DNA of 5,252 nt from a bacterium. Lineage in GTDB: Bacteria; UBP4; UBA4092; JAOAEQ01. A program made the position numbers and the translations under genes. Below, piece by piece: positions 1-5,252 of this stretch (position 1 is the first letter of the stretch; each line of letters starts with the position of its first letter). The stretch is taken from NCBI GenBank assembly GCA_026416715.1, contig JAOAEQ010000045.1, positions 1-5,252 on the forward strand. Reading direction: 5' to 3'. Under the pieces are notes generated by a model. The model was not told the DNA's origin. It did no database searches and saw only the letters and a list, made by a program, of their open reading frames with translations.

Positions 1-50
1 AAAAAATAGATGCCCGCTAGGGACGGCTGAATGAAAAAAGAGTCTTTTTA
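1..50. other. left-edge sequence with no recognisable feature
   Basis: I see no coding frame, RNA gene or site that I can support here. An A-run and a T-run at 34-49 are self-complementary (AAAAAGA / TCTTTTT), but the single base between the arms makes this a poor hairpin, so I do not call a terminator. This stretch may be the tail end of the intergenic region of an upstream gene outside the window. Confidence 0.4.
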
Positions 51-134
51 CCGCAGGGAGCGCAGAGAGCGCAGAGTTCTTCTTGGTCATAAACTAAACC
101 AATTTTTTCTCAGAGAGTTCAGCGCTCTCTGCGG
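51..134. repeat. CGCAGAG-type intergenic repeat with inverted arms
   Basis: The left part is a 9-bp tandem repeat: CGCAGGGAG (52-60), CGCAGAGAG (61-69) and CGCAGAG (70-76). The right part, GCGCTCTCTGCGG (122-134), is the reverse complement of CCGCAGGGAGCGC (51-63) with one mismatch, and its first 12 bases (122-133) match 61-72 perfectly. A second, local hairpin is possible on the right: CAGAGAG (111-117) with CTCTCTG (125-131). So the same arm can pair in at least two ways. The spacer is A/T-rich and non-coding. From memory, CGCAGAG-rich intergenic repeats of this look occur in many copies in diverse bacterial genomes; that is an inference not tested here, and the function is unknown. Confidence 0.6.
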
Positions 135-162
135 TGAAGATTTGCAAAGTGTCGTAGTGAGA

Positions 163-203
163 CTTTACATAGATTTTACATAGCAATTACATACATTTTA
201 TTT
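163..203 (+). promoter_or_regulatory. PHO box: direct repeats with 11-bp period
   Basis: Three 8-bp units sit exactly 11 bp apart: CTTTACAT (163-170), TTTTACAT (174-181) and AATTACAT (185-192). A fourth position at the same period, TTTTATTT (196-203), matches 6 of 8. Direct repeats with 11-bp spacing are the known hallmark of binding sites for PhoB/PhoP-class response regulators (TT[A/T/C]ACA repeats in Bacillus, CTGTCAT repeats in E. coli, CTTAACCT repeats in cyanobacteria). The location upstream of pstS is the expected one. The third unit occupies the -35 position relative to a -10-like TATGAT at 207-212, as expected of a promoter activated by this regulator under phosphate starvation. The regulator assignment is an inference from repeat geometry and context. 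Confidence 0.72.
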
Positions 204-206
204 ACG

Positions 207-212
207 TATGAT
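207..212 (+). promoter_or_regulatory. candidate -10 element of the PHO-box promoter
   Basis: TATGAT matches the sigma-70 -10 consensus at 5 of 6 positions and lies 14 bp after the third PHO unit. There is no good -35 hexamer; the PHO units take that place, which is typical of activator-dependent promoters. Transcription would start near 219 and give a leader of roughly 125 nt before pstS. If the fourth repeat unit is also bound, the site lies unusually close to this -10, so the TATAAT at 310-315 remains an alternative. Confidence 0.45.
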
Positions 213-220
213 AGACTAGA

Positions 221-257
221 TAGCGAAATGAAATTTGATTTCATTCTAGGGAGGTGA
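221..257 (+). other. leader hairpin followed by an unpaired SD-like sequence
   Basis: AATGAAAT (227-234) and ATTTCATT (238-245) form a perfect 8-bp stem with a 3-nt loop. TAG (221-223) and CTA (246-248) can extend it after a 3-nt bulge. It is followed by GGGAGGTGA (249-257), a near-ideal anti-16S-complementary sequence, but no ATG, GTG or TTG follows at a usable distance. The only start codon there, GTG at 254-256, overlaps the motif itself and opens just eight codons. There is no T-run after the stem, so it is not an intrinsic terminator. A role in the 5' leader is possible but unproven. Confidence 0.3.
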
Positions 258-288
258 GAGTTATCGTCAATAAATTCTAATACCATAC

Positions 289-315
289 TTGCAAACATGC
301 AGTAATTAGTATAAT
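289..315 (+). promoter_or_regulatory. candidate second, pstS-proximal promoter
   Basis: TATAAT at 310-315 is a perfect -10 hexamer. TTGCAA at 289-294 matches the -35 consensus at 4 of 6 positions but leaves a short 15-bp spacer. Transcription would start near 322, giving a leader of about 20 nt that still includes the pstS ribosome site. It could supply basal expression alongside the PHO-box promoter. The region is A/T-rich, so a chance match is a real possibility. Confidence 0.35.
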
Positions 316-329
316 GTATTAAACTATGA

Positions 330-335
330 AAGGAG
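330..335 (+). promoter_or_regulatory. Shine-Dalgarno site of pstS
   Basis: AAGGAG lies 7 nt before the ATG at 343, which is ideal spacing and fixes the pstS start. Another ATG at 339-341 is in a different frame and too close to the site. This is the only strong ribosome site directly upstream of a gene in the window. Confidence 0.85.
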
Positions 336-342
336 TTTATGT

Positions 343-1245
343 ATGTTACCAAAAACCAATACCATAACGATAACCATAGTAGCAAGTTTCCTGTTAATTT
401 TAGGAGTAAGCGGGGTATTCGCCGCAAAAGGAATGATTCAGATTAAAGGCTCAGATACGATGGTTAATCTCGGTCAAGCCTGGGCGGAAGCGTTTATGAA
501 ACGAGAGCCGAATATTTCTGTTGCGGTAACCGGTGGTGGTTCGGGAACAGGTATTGCTGCATTGATTAACGGCACTGCGGATATTGCGCAGTGTTCTCGA
601 TCGATGAAAGAGAAAGAAATTGAACAGGCGAAAGCGAAAGGGGTTAATCCGGTTGAACATAAGGTAGCATTAGACGGATTAGCGGTAGTTGTTCATCCGA
701 AGAATCCGGTCTCGAAGTTAACCATAGACCAGTTATCAGATATTTTCACGGGAAAAATCAGAAATTGGAGTCAGGTTGGTGGGAAAAATGCGCCGATTGT
801 TATCTTATCTCGGGAAGTCAATTCCGGAACCCATATTTATTTTAAAGAACATGTTGTTCGTCGTGGAAATGAAAAAGGTCCGGAAGAATTTGCGCCGGAT
901 GCGTTGTTAATGCCGTCTTCGCAAGCGATTGCAGATGAAGTCGCTTCCAATCCGAATGCAATCGGCTACTATGGAATGGGGTATGTCAGCGAAAAACAGA
1001 AAGCAATTCTGGTCGCAAAAGATAAAGATTCTGCGTATATCGCTCCGACGAAAGAAAATGTTATTAACGGGAGTTATCCGATATCGCGCCCGTTATTTCT
1101 ATATACGAATGGGAAACCGACCGGTGCCGTGAAACAGTTCATAGACTTTGTACTCTCCGCAGAAGGGCAGAAAATCGTTAGCCAGCAGGATTTTGTCCCG
1201 ATTACGTTACAGAAGAGCGGAACAACCAAAGAACGAAAGAAATAA
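343..1245 (+). CDS. pstS: phosphate ABC transporter substrate-binding protein PstS
   Basis: This is the extracytoplasmic phosphate receptor of the Pst transporter: it binds inorganic phosphate and hands it to PstC-PstA. The 300-residue product starts with a hydrophobic signal peptide (about residues 8-28, likely cut near VFA-A at 25-28). There is no cysteine in that region, so it is predicted soluble and periplasmic rather than a lipoprotein. Family phosphate-pocket segments are visible: KGSDTM (35-40), TGGGSGTG (63-70), the GTADIAQCSR stretch (77-86), FTGKIRNW (135-142) and SREVNSGTH (156-164). The length fits the shorter PstS family with one type II periplasmic-binding fold. The conserved core ends near DFVPITL; the last ten residues or so are a basic tail (KERKK) encoded within a short direct repeat. 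The start follows AAGGAG. It leads the operon, as is usual for the most highly expressed component. Confidence 0.96.
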   Translation: MLPKTNTITITIVASFLLILGVSGVFAAKGMIQIKGSDTMVNLGQAWAEAFMKREPNISVAVTGGGSGTGIAALINGTADIAQCSRSMKEKEIEQAKAKGVNPVEHKVALDGLAVVVHPKNPVSKLTIDQLSDIFTGKIRNWSQVGGKNAPIVILSREVNSGTHIYFKEHVVRRGNEKGPEEFAPDALLMPSSQAIADEVASNPNAIGYYGMGYVSEKQKAILVAKDKDSAYIAPTKENVINGSYPISRPLFLYTNGKPTGAVKQFIDFVLSAEGQKIVSQQDFVPITLQKSGTTKERKK

Positions 1246-1259
1246 AGAACGAAAGAACG
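1228..1259 (+). repeat. 16-bp tandem duplication across the pstS stop codon
   Basis: AAAGAACGAAAGAA occurs at 1228-1241 and again at 1244-1257, so the repeat period is 16 bp (14 of 16 bases identical). The first copy encodes the final KERKK of PstS and the pstS TAA (1243-1245) falls at the junction. The second copy lies in the spacer before pstC. The low-complexity A/G content favours replication slippage as its origin. Confidence 0.6.
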
Positions 1260-1273
1260 CTAGAGCCAAAAAA

Positions 1274-2155
1274 ATGGTTATGGTTCACGTGCGAAGATTC
1301 CATGAGTTTATTATTGAGAAATTAATTGTGATAAGCGGGATAACCTCGATTATTTTCGTTGCGTTGATATTCTTACTCCTGCTGAAAGAAGGGGTATCGC
1401 TTTTCGCAACGGTACCGTTATCCGAATTTCTCACGGGGAAGCATTGGTATCCGATATCCGACCCGCCGAAATTTGGGATTCTTCCGCTTATTCTCGGGTC
1501 GCTCCTAGTTACCGGCGGTGCGATGGTTATTTCGATTCCGCTCGGGATTATCGGAGCGGTGTATATTTCGGAAATCGCGCCGGAAGCGATTCGGGAATAT
1601 CTGAAATCTGCAATCGAACTTATTGCTGCGATTCCGAGCGTGGTTATCGGGTTCGTTGGCATAGTCACCATAGTTCCCTTGATAAAAACGTGGTTTAACC
1701 TACCCACGGGATTAACCGCATTAACCGGGTCAGTAGTGTTAGCGTTTATGTCGTTACCGCTGATTGTATCGTTATCGGAAGATGCGCTGCGCAGCGTTCC
1801 GCAGAGTTATCGCGAAGCGAGTCTTGCGCTTGGCGCTACCCGCTGGCAAACCATCTATCGGGTCGTAGTTCCTGCTGCGATATCCGGTATCGTTGCCTCA
1901 GTGATGCTCGGAATCGGGAGAGCTATTGGCGAGACGATGGCCGTAATGATGGTCACGGGAAACGCAGCGGTTATCCCGCACAGTTTCCTTAAACCGGTGA
2001 GAACGTTAACCGCAACCATAGCTGCAGAAATGGGCGAAACCGTTCGGCAGAGCGAGCATTATTATGCTTTGTTCGCGATAGGGTTAGTCTTATTTATCAT
2101 AGTGTTTTGTATCAATTTTTCCGCGAGTTTCTTCATTAAACGGATTAACAAATAA
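1274..2155 (+). CDS. pstC: phosphate ABC transporter permease PstC
   Basis: This is one of the two inner-membrane channel subunits for phosphate import. The chosen ATG gives 293 residues with about six membrane segments (near 17-37, 69-97, 113-136, 147-167, 203-227 and 263-287). The EAA-type loop that contacts the ATPase is clear: REASLALGATRWQTI (180-194) before a conserved proline (200). The GRAIGETMAV segment (215-224) is a PstC/PstA hallmark. The frame is open from an ATG at 1148, but that start would overlap pstS by 98 bp and add a basic, non-homologous-looking tail that merely reads pstS in another frame, so I reject it. An ATG at 1280 is an equally possible start. Only a weak AGAG (1262-1265) precedes the gene. 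It lies 28 nt after pstS. Confidence 0.94.
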   Translation: MVMVHVRRFHEFIIEKLIVISGITSIIFVALIFLLLLKEGVSLFATVPLSEFLTGKHWYPISDPPKFGILPLILGSLLVTGGAMVISIPLGIIGAVYISEIAPEAIREYLKSAIELIAAIPSVVIGFVGIVTIVPLIKTWFNLPTGLTALTGSVVLAFMSLPLIVSLSEDALRSVPQSYREASLALGATRWQTIYRVVVPAAISGIVASVMLGIGRAIGETMAVMMVTGNAAVIPHSFLKPVRTLTATIAAEMGETVRQSEHYYALFAIGLVLFIIVFCINFSASFFIKRINK

Positions 2156-2156
2156 C

Positions 2157-2187
2157 CGTTACCCTTGAAATAATATCGGGGTAAACG
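2157..2187 (+). other. weak intergenic stem-loop between pstC and pstA
   Basis: CGTTACCC (2157-2164) can pair with GGGTAAACG (2179-2187) if one A is bulged, leaving a 14-nt A/T-rich loop. No T-run follows, so it is not a terminator. It could stabilise or process the message, but such short imperfect stems arise by chance. Confidence 0.2.
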
Positions 2188-2200
2188 TTACGTTACGAGC

Positions 2201-3049
2201 ATGATTTCACCCAAACGCGCACAACAAGTAGCATTTAGTATGTTGTTTCTGGTAACCGTGGTGATTCTTATTCCGTTAGGGATAATTGTCTATATTTTAA
2301 TTAAAAATGGTATCGGCGTCATAACCTGGGATTTTCTTACGTCCGTTCCACGGATGGGCATGAAAGAAGGCGGAATATTTCCAGCGATAGTCGGAACGTT
2401 TTATCTGGTGGTCGGAACGATTATTTTTGCGTTACCGTTAGGGGTGGCTGCAGCGATTTATTTAACGGAATACGCACCGGATACTTGGTTAACCCGACTC
2501 ATTCGAATTGCCATCATTAATCTCGCTGGGGTTCCTTCCATTGTGTATGGGTTATTCGGATTAGGATTTTTCGTGTTACTGTTACAGTTCGGAACCTCGA
2601 TTCTAGCCGGATCGCTCACCCTAGCGATAATGATTCTACCGGTTATCATCACCGCAGCGGAAGAAGCGCTGAAAACCGTGCCGATTTCGTTTCGAGAAGC
2701 GAGTTTAGCGGTCGGCGCTACGAAATGGCAGACGATTCAGAAAATTGTGTTACCGCAAGCGTTGCCGGGAATTCTCACCGGTGCGATTCTTGGGGTGAGT
2801 CGAGCTGCGGGCGAGACAGCGCCGATATTATTTACGGTAGCGGCGTTTTATCTGCCGCATCTCCCGAAATCGCTGTTCGACCAAGCGATGGCGCTTCCGT
2901 ATCACTTATACGTTATTTCAACGCAAATTCCGGGAATTAAACTTGATGTGCAGTATGGAACTGCGTTAGTATTAATTATTTTAGTGCTCGGAATGAATTT
3001 AACCGCCATCATTCTCCGCGCCCGGTTTCGGAAACGGAAAAAATGGTAA
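2201..3049 (+). CDS. pstA: phosphate ABC transporter permease PstA
   Basis: This is the second channel subunit, partner of PstC in the inner membrane. The product has 282 residues, a normal family length, with about six membrane segments (near 12-34, 59-88, 103-130, 133-152, 188-212 and 254-272). The ATPase-docking loop reads REASLAVGATKWQTI (165-179), nearly the same as in PstC, and is followed by conserved P185. SRAAGETAPI (200-209) and ALPYHLYVIST (231-241) are PstA-type signatures and separate it from PstC. The C-terminus is strongly basic (RARFRKRKKW), consistent with a cytoplasmic end. The gene lies 45 nt after pstC. No clear Shine-Dalgarno sequence precedes the ATG, so translation may depend on coupling or an unstructured start region. 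Confidence 0.95.
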   Translation: MISPKRAQQVAFSMLFLVTVVILIPLGIIVYILIKNGIGVITWDFLTSVPRMGMKEGGIFPAIVGTFYLVVGTIIFALPLGVAAAIYLTEYAPDTWLTRLIRIAIINLAGVPSIVYGLFGLGFFVLLLQFGTSILAGSLTLAIMILPVIITAAEEALKTVPISFREASLAVGATKWQTIQKIVLPQALPGILTGAILGVSRAAGETAPILFTVAAFYLPHLPKSLFDQAMALPYHLYVISTQIPGIKLDVQYGTALVLIILVLGMNLTAIILRARFRKRKKW

Positions 3050-3082
3050 CCGAGAACGATTCGCCGGATACTTCGATTGTCT

Positions 3083-3838
3083 ATGGAACCATGCGTTCAG
3101 GTAATTAATTTAAATTTTTATTATGGTACTGTCCATGCGTTAAAGAATATCTCGATAGATATTTATCCGAATCGAACCACTGCGTTTATCGGTCCTTCGG
3201 GTTGCGGAAAATCAACTTTTTTACGTACCTTGAACCGAATGAATGATATAATTAAAGGGACGCGAGTTGAAGGGAAAGTGTTGATTGACGGTCAAGATAT
3301 TTACGGAAAAGAAGTTGATGTGACCGCGTTACGTCGGAAAGTCGGGATGGTATTTCAGAAATCGAATCCGTTCCCGATGTCAATTTTTAATAACATAGCG
3401 TATGGATTACGGCTGCAGGGGATTAAAGACAAATATGAAATTAACGCTCGCGTGGAACAGAGTTTACGCGATGCGGCGTTATGGGACGAAGTGAAAGACC
3501 GATTGCATATCAGTGCATTTGATTTATCTGGCGGGCAGCAGCAGCGGTTATGCATTGCGCGAGCGTTAGCCATCAAACCGGAAATTGTGCTGATGGATGA
3601 ACCAGCTTCCGCGCTTGACCCAATTTCTACCGCAAAAATAGAAGAGTTAATTCAGGAGCTCGAGAAAAACTATACCATAATCATTGTCACCCATAATATG
3701 CAGCAAGCGGCGCGGGTCTCGGATTACACTGGGTTCTTTTTACTCGGGGAACTCGTTGAATACGATGTCACGAAAACTATTTTCACCGCACCGAAAGATA
3801 AACGCACCGAAGATTACATCACCGGTCGTTTCGGATAA
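3083..3838 (+). CDS. pstB: phosphate ABC transporter ATPase PstB
   Basis: This is the cytoplasmic ATPase that drives phosphate import; two copies dock on PstC and PstA. From ATG 3083 it has 251 residues. Visible motifs in order are LNFYYG (10-15), Walker [10 protein letters not shown] (37-45), Q-loop Q92 within [11 protein letters not shown] (90-100), signature LSGGQQQR (148-155), Walker B VLMDEP (169-174), D-loop SALD (176-179) and switch histidine H204. The NRMND after Walker A (51-55) and the FQKxNPFPMS stretch are PstB-specific. The position after the signature reads DEPASALD where many PstB proteins have DEPCSALD. A TTG at 3077 is in frame but has no ribosome site. The N-terminus is uncertain: an ATG at 3043 overlapping the pstA stop opens another frame and could belong to the gene if one base is in error near 3091. 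Confidence 0.95.
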   Translation: MEPCVQVINLNFYYGTVHALKNISIDIYPNRTTAFIGPSGCGKSTFLRTLNRMNDIIKGTRVEGKVLIDGQDIYGKEVDVTALRRKVGMVFQKSNPFPMSIFNNIAYGLRLQGIKDKYEINARVEQSLRDAALWDEVKDRLHISAFDLSGGQQQRLCIARALAIKPEIVLMDEPASALDPISTAKIEELIQELEKNYTIIIVTHNMQQAARVSDYTGFFLLGELVEYDVTKTIFTAPKDKRTEDYITGRFG

Positions 3839-3958
3839 ATGGAAAGGATGATTCCACCGATTGTAAACCAGATTACCTCGATGACACCAATTGCATCGGG
3901 ACAATCAGATTTCTATAATCGCGCGGTAATCGTTGAAAATGATGGAACGAAAATTTGA
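3839..3958 (+). CDS. possible 39-residue small ORF between pstB and phoU
   Basis: The ATG directly follows the pstB stop (TAAATG) in the same frame and runs open for 39 codons, filling the 100-nt gap and overlapping the phoU start by 20 nt. The peptide has no recognised motif, no membrane segment and mixed polarity. GAAAGG at 3842-3847 abuts an internal ATG at 3848, too close to act as a good ribosome site for it. An open stretch of this length arises fairly often by chance, so I give it low weight. It is included because it would otherwise be missed and because the gap is the longest in the operon. Confidence 0.15.
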   Translation: MERMIPPIVNQITSMTPIASGQSDFYNRAVIVENDGTKI

Positions 3959-4610
3959 TGATGAATTGCGGGAACTCAACCAGCTGTTATTAAAGATGGC
4001 GTCGCTGGTTGAAGAAGCGATTTATAAATCCATCGAAGCATTAAAATCGCGCAATGCCGAACTAGCGAATTTAGTTATCGTTGCTGACAACCAGATTGAT
4101 GAACTAGAACTGGTGATAGATGAAAAAGCGCTGAGTCTTCTCGCGTTACGGCAACCGATGGCAATCGATTTACGGTTTATTACCACCGGGATGAAAATCA
4201 ATGCGGAATTAGAACGGATTGCGGATTTAGCGGTTGATATTGCCCAGCGTGTTCTCGAGCTGGTTCCGTTACCGACCTTAAAACCGTTGGTAGATATCCC
4301 GAAATTATCGGAAATAGCGCAACAGATGGTAAAACAGAGTATCGATGCGTTTGTGAATCGCGACGCGACCCTTGCAAAGAAGGTGGTATTGTTTGATGAA
4401 CAAGCGGATAAGTTACGAAACCGGGTGCAACAGGAACTGATTAACGACTATATGATTGCCGATGGGACTACTGCGCCGCGTGCGGTACCGCTTCTCCTCA
4501 TCGCTCGCCATTTAGAACGGATCTGCGACCATGCAACGAATATCGCTGAAGATGTGATTTATATGGTTGAAGCGAAAGTTATCAAACATCATCCGGAGAA
4601 ACTCGAGTAA
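3939..4610 (+). CDS. phoU: phosphate signalling regulator PhoU
   Basis: PhoU is a cytoplasmic, peripheral regulator that links Pst transporter activity to the Pho two-component system, so that the regulon is shut down when phosphate is ample. The 223-residue product is all-helical in appearance and made of two tandem PhoU repeats. Each carries the family's acidic metal-binding signature: ELERIADLAVDIA (90-102) and HLERICDHATNIAED (191-205). Length is normal. An in-frame stop at 3927-3929 limits the possible starts to TTG 3933, ATG 3939 or ATG 3942; none has a clear ribosome site, and I chose 3939. It lies 100 nt after pstB with no terminator between, and its position as the last pst gene is classical. 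Confidence 0.94.
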   Translation: MMERKFDDELRELNQLLLKMASLVEEAIYKSIEALKSRNAELANLVIVADNQIDELELVIDEKALSLLALRQPMAIDLRFITTGMKINAELERIADLAVDIAQRVLELVPLPTLKPLVDIPKLSEIAQQMVKQSIDAFVNRDATLAKKVVLFDEQADKLRNRVQQELINDYMIADGTTAPRAVPLLLIARHLERICDHATNIAEDVIYMVEAKVIKHHPEKLE

Positions 4611-4687
4611 ACCGATAGTCGCGAGCGAAATAATGGTTACGGGCAAATCGCTTATTCAACCAGTGCATGATGTAACCAGCAGGTATT

Positions 4688-5252
4688 ATGGATATCTATC
4701 GAGAAATCGCAAAAGCGAAAGAAGCGCGAAAACCAGTTGCGGTGGCGATAATAACGAAAACCACTGGGTCGACGCCACGGAAACCAGGTGCGAAAATGCT
4801 GGTATATCCGGATGGAACAATTTTCGGGTCGATTGGCGGTGGAGCGGTAGAAGAAAAAGTTATTGCGACTGCGGTTGAATGTTTAAACACCAACCAGACG
4901 CAAACACTTTCGTTTGCGTTATCGTCGTCTCGGAAACAAACCAATCCGGATACAAAGCTCGATATGCTTTGCGGAGGGAATATGGAAGTGTATATTGAGC
5001 CGATATTTCCGGATCCGGTACTCTATATATTCGGGGCAGGGCATATCAGTTATGCGTTAGCGCGAATCATGAAACTAGTCGGGTTTACCGTTGTGGTGTT
5101 CGATTCGGATAAGCACTATGCGAACCGGAATCGGTTTCCGGAATCGGTAGCCGATGAAGTTACGGTTATCGAGTTCACAAAAGCGGTAGAATTAGTCACG
5201 TTCGATACTTCAACCTACATTGTTATTCTGACCCGAACCCATCGTTCCTGTC
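4688..5252 (+). CDS. XdhC/CoxI-family protein, 3' end beyond window (partial)
   Basis: This family helps insert or sulfurate the molybdenum cofactor of xanthine dehydrogenase and related molybdenum hydroxylases (XdhC, CoxI/CoxF). The 188 visible residues show the N-terminal XdhC/CoxI domain, with GSTPRKPGAKMLV (27-39), DGTIFGSIGGGAVEEKV (42-58) and the conserved CGGNMEVYIEP (95-105). The C-terminal Rossmann-like domain follows, with YIFGAGHISYALA (113-125) and FDSD (138-141). Many relatives have Cys where A53 stands in GGGAVE. The frame is open to the last base with no stop; full-length relatives are about 250-350 residues, so the rest lies outside. An in-frame stop at 4673-4675 leaves ATG 4688 as the only normal start; CAGG before it is a weak ribosome site. 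It follows phoU by 77 nt with no terminator, so it may be co-transcribed. A symbol is withheld because subfamily cannot be settled here. Confidence 0.9.
   Translation, partial: MDIYREIAKAKEARKPVAVAIITKTTGSTPRKPGAKMLVYPDGTIFGSIGGGAVEEKVIATAVECLNTNQTQTLSFALSSSRKQTNPDTKLDMLCGGNMEVYIEPIFPDPVLYIFGAGHISYALARIMKLVGFTVVVFDSDKHYANRNRFPESVADEVTVIEFTKAVELVTFDTSTYIVILTRTHRSC

Noticed and set aside
34-49. A-run/T-run palindrome as a terminator of an upstream gene
   Set aside because: The arms have only one base between them and are almost entirely A-T, so a stable terminator hairpin is unlikely.
176-427. Minus-strand ORF of 83 codons across the leader and pstS start
   Set aside because: It lies antisense over the regulatory region and the signal-peptide codons of pstS, has no recognisable domain, and its hydrophobic look follows from the A/T-rich leader.
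1148-1273. Upstream start for pstC giving a 335-residue protein
   Set aside because: It would overlap pstS by 98 bp; the extra 42 residues are a basic stretch produced by reading pstS in another frame, and PstC homologues normally begin close to the ATG at 1274.
1285-1707. Minus-strand 140-codon ORF inside pstC
   Set aside because: It is the antisense shadow of a clear PstC coding frame and shows no motif of its own.
4634-4678. Inverted repeat TGGTTAC / GTAACCA between phoU and the XdhC-like gene as a terminator
   Set aside because: The 7-bp arms are 31 nt apart and no T-run follows, so it is not a plausible intrinsic terminator.
4567-4878. Forward 103-codon ORF spanning the phoU end and the next gene
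   Set aside because: It overlaps both phoU and the XdhC-like frame in a different register; the XdhC-like frame carries conserved family motifs, this one does not.
4696-4944. Minus-strand 82-codon ORF inside the XdhC-like gene
   Set aside because: It is antisense to a frame with clear family motifs.
5125-5148. 11-bp direct repeat CCGGAATCGGT in the XdhC-like gene
   Set aside because: The two copies are 13 bp apart in different reading registers and fit the gene's ordinary preference for CGG, CCG and GGT-rich codon runs.

Overview
The window holds a bacterial high-affinity phosphate uptake operon in the classical order pstS-pstC-pstA-pstB-phoU. All genes are on the + strand. It is followed by the 5' part of an XdhC/CoxI-family molybdoenzyme maturation gene that runs off the right edge. 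The host is a bacterium of moderate G+C content. PstS carries an ordinary cleavable signal peptide with no lipobox cysteine, which fits a diderm (Gram-negative-type) cell with a periplasmic binding protein better than a Gram-positive one, where PstS is usually a lipoprotein. Nothing in the window identifies the phylum.

Layout. Bases 1-342 contain no convincing gene. Bases 1-50 hold nothing recognisable. Bases 51-134 hold a CGCAGAG-type repeat with inverted arms. Bases 163-203 hold three clear and one degenerate 11-bp-period TTTACAT-like units that look like a PHO box, followed by a -10-like TATGAT. Further down are a small hairpin with an unpaired Shine-Dalgarno-like sequence, a second TATAAT-type promoter candidate, and the AAGGAG ribosome site of pstS. 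Then come pstS (343-1245), pstC (1274-2155), pstA (2201-3049), pstB (3083-3838), phoU (3939-4610) and partial xdhC-like (4688-5252, open at the window end). Gaps between genes are 28 to 100 nt and I see no terminator in any of them, so one transcript is likely.

How it works together. PstS captures phosphate outside the inner membrane and delivers it to the PstC-PstA channel. Two PstB subunits power transport by ATP hydrolysis. PhoU links the transporter's state to the PhoR/PhoB-type (PhoR/PhoP in Firmicutes) two-component system, which would act back on the PHO box. The regulator genes are not in the window. The XdhC-like protein belongs to molybdenum hydroxylase maturation; its place after phoU is the one unexpected neighbour.

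Most of the window is a well-known system. The points worth a second look are the PHO box, the upstream repeat, the XdhC neighbour, a possible frameshift at the 5' end of pstB, and a 16-bp duplication across the pstS stop codon.
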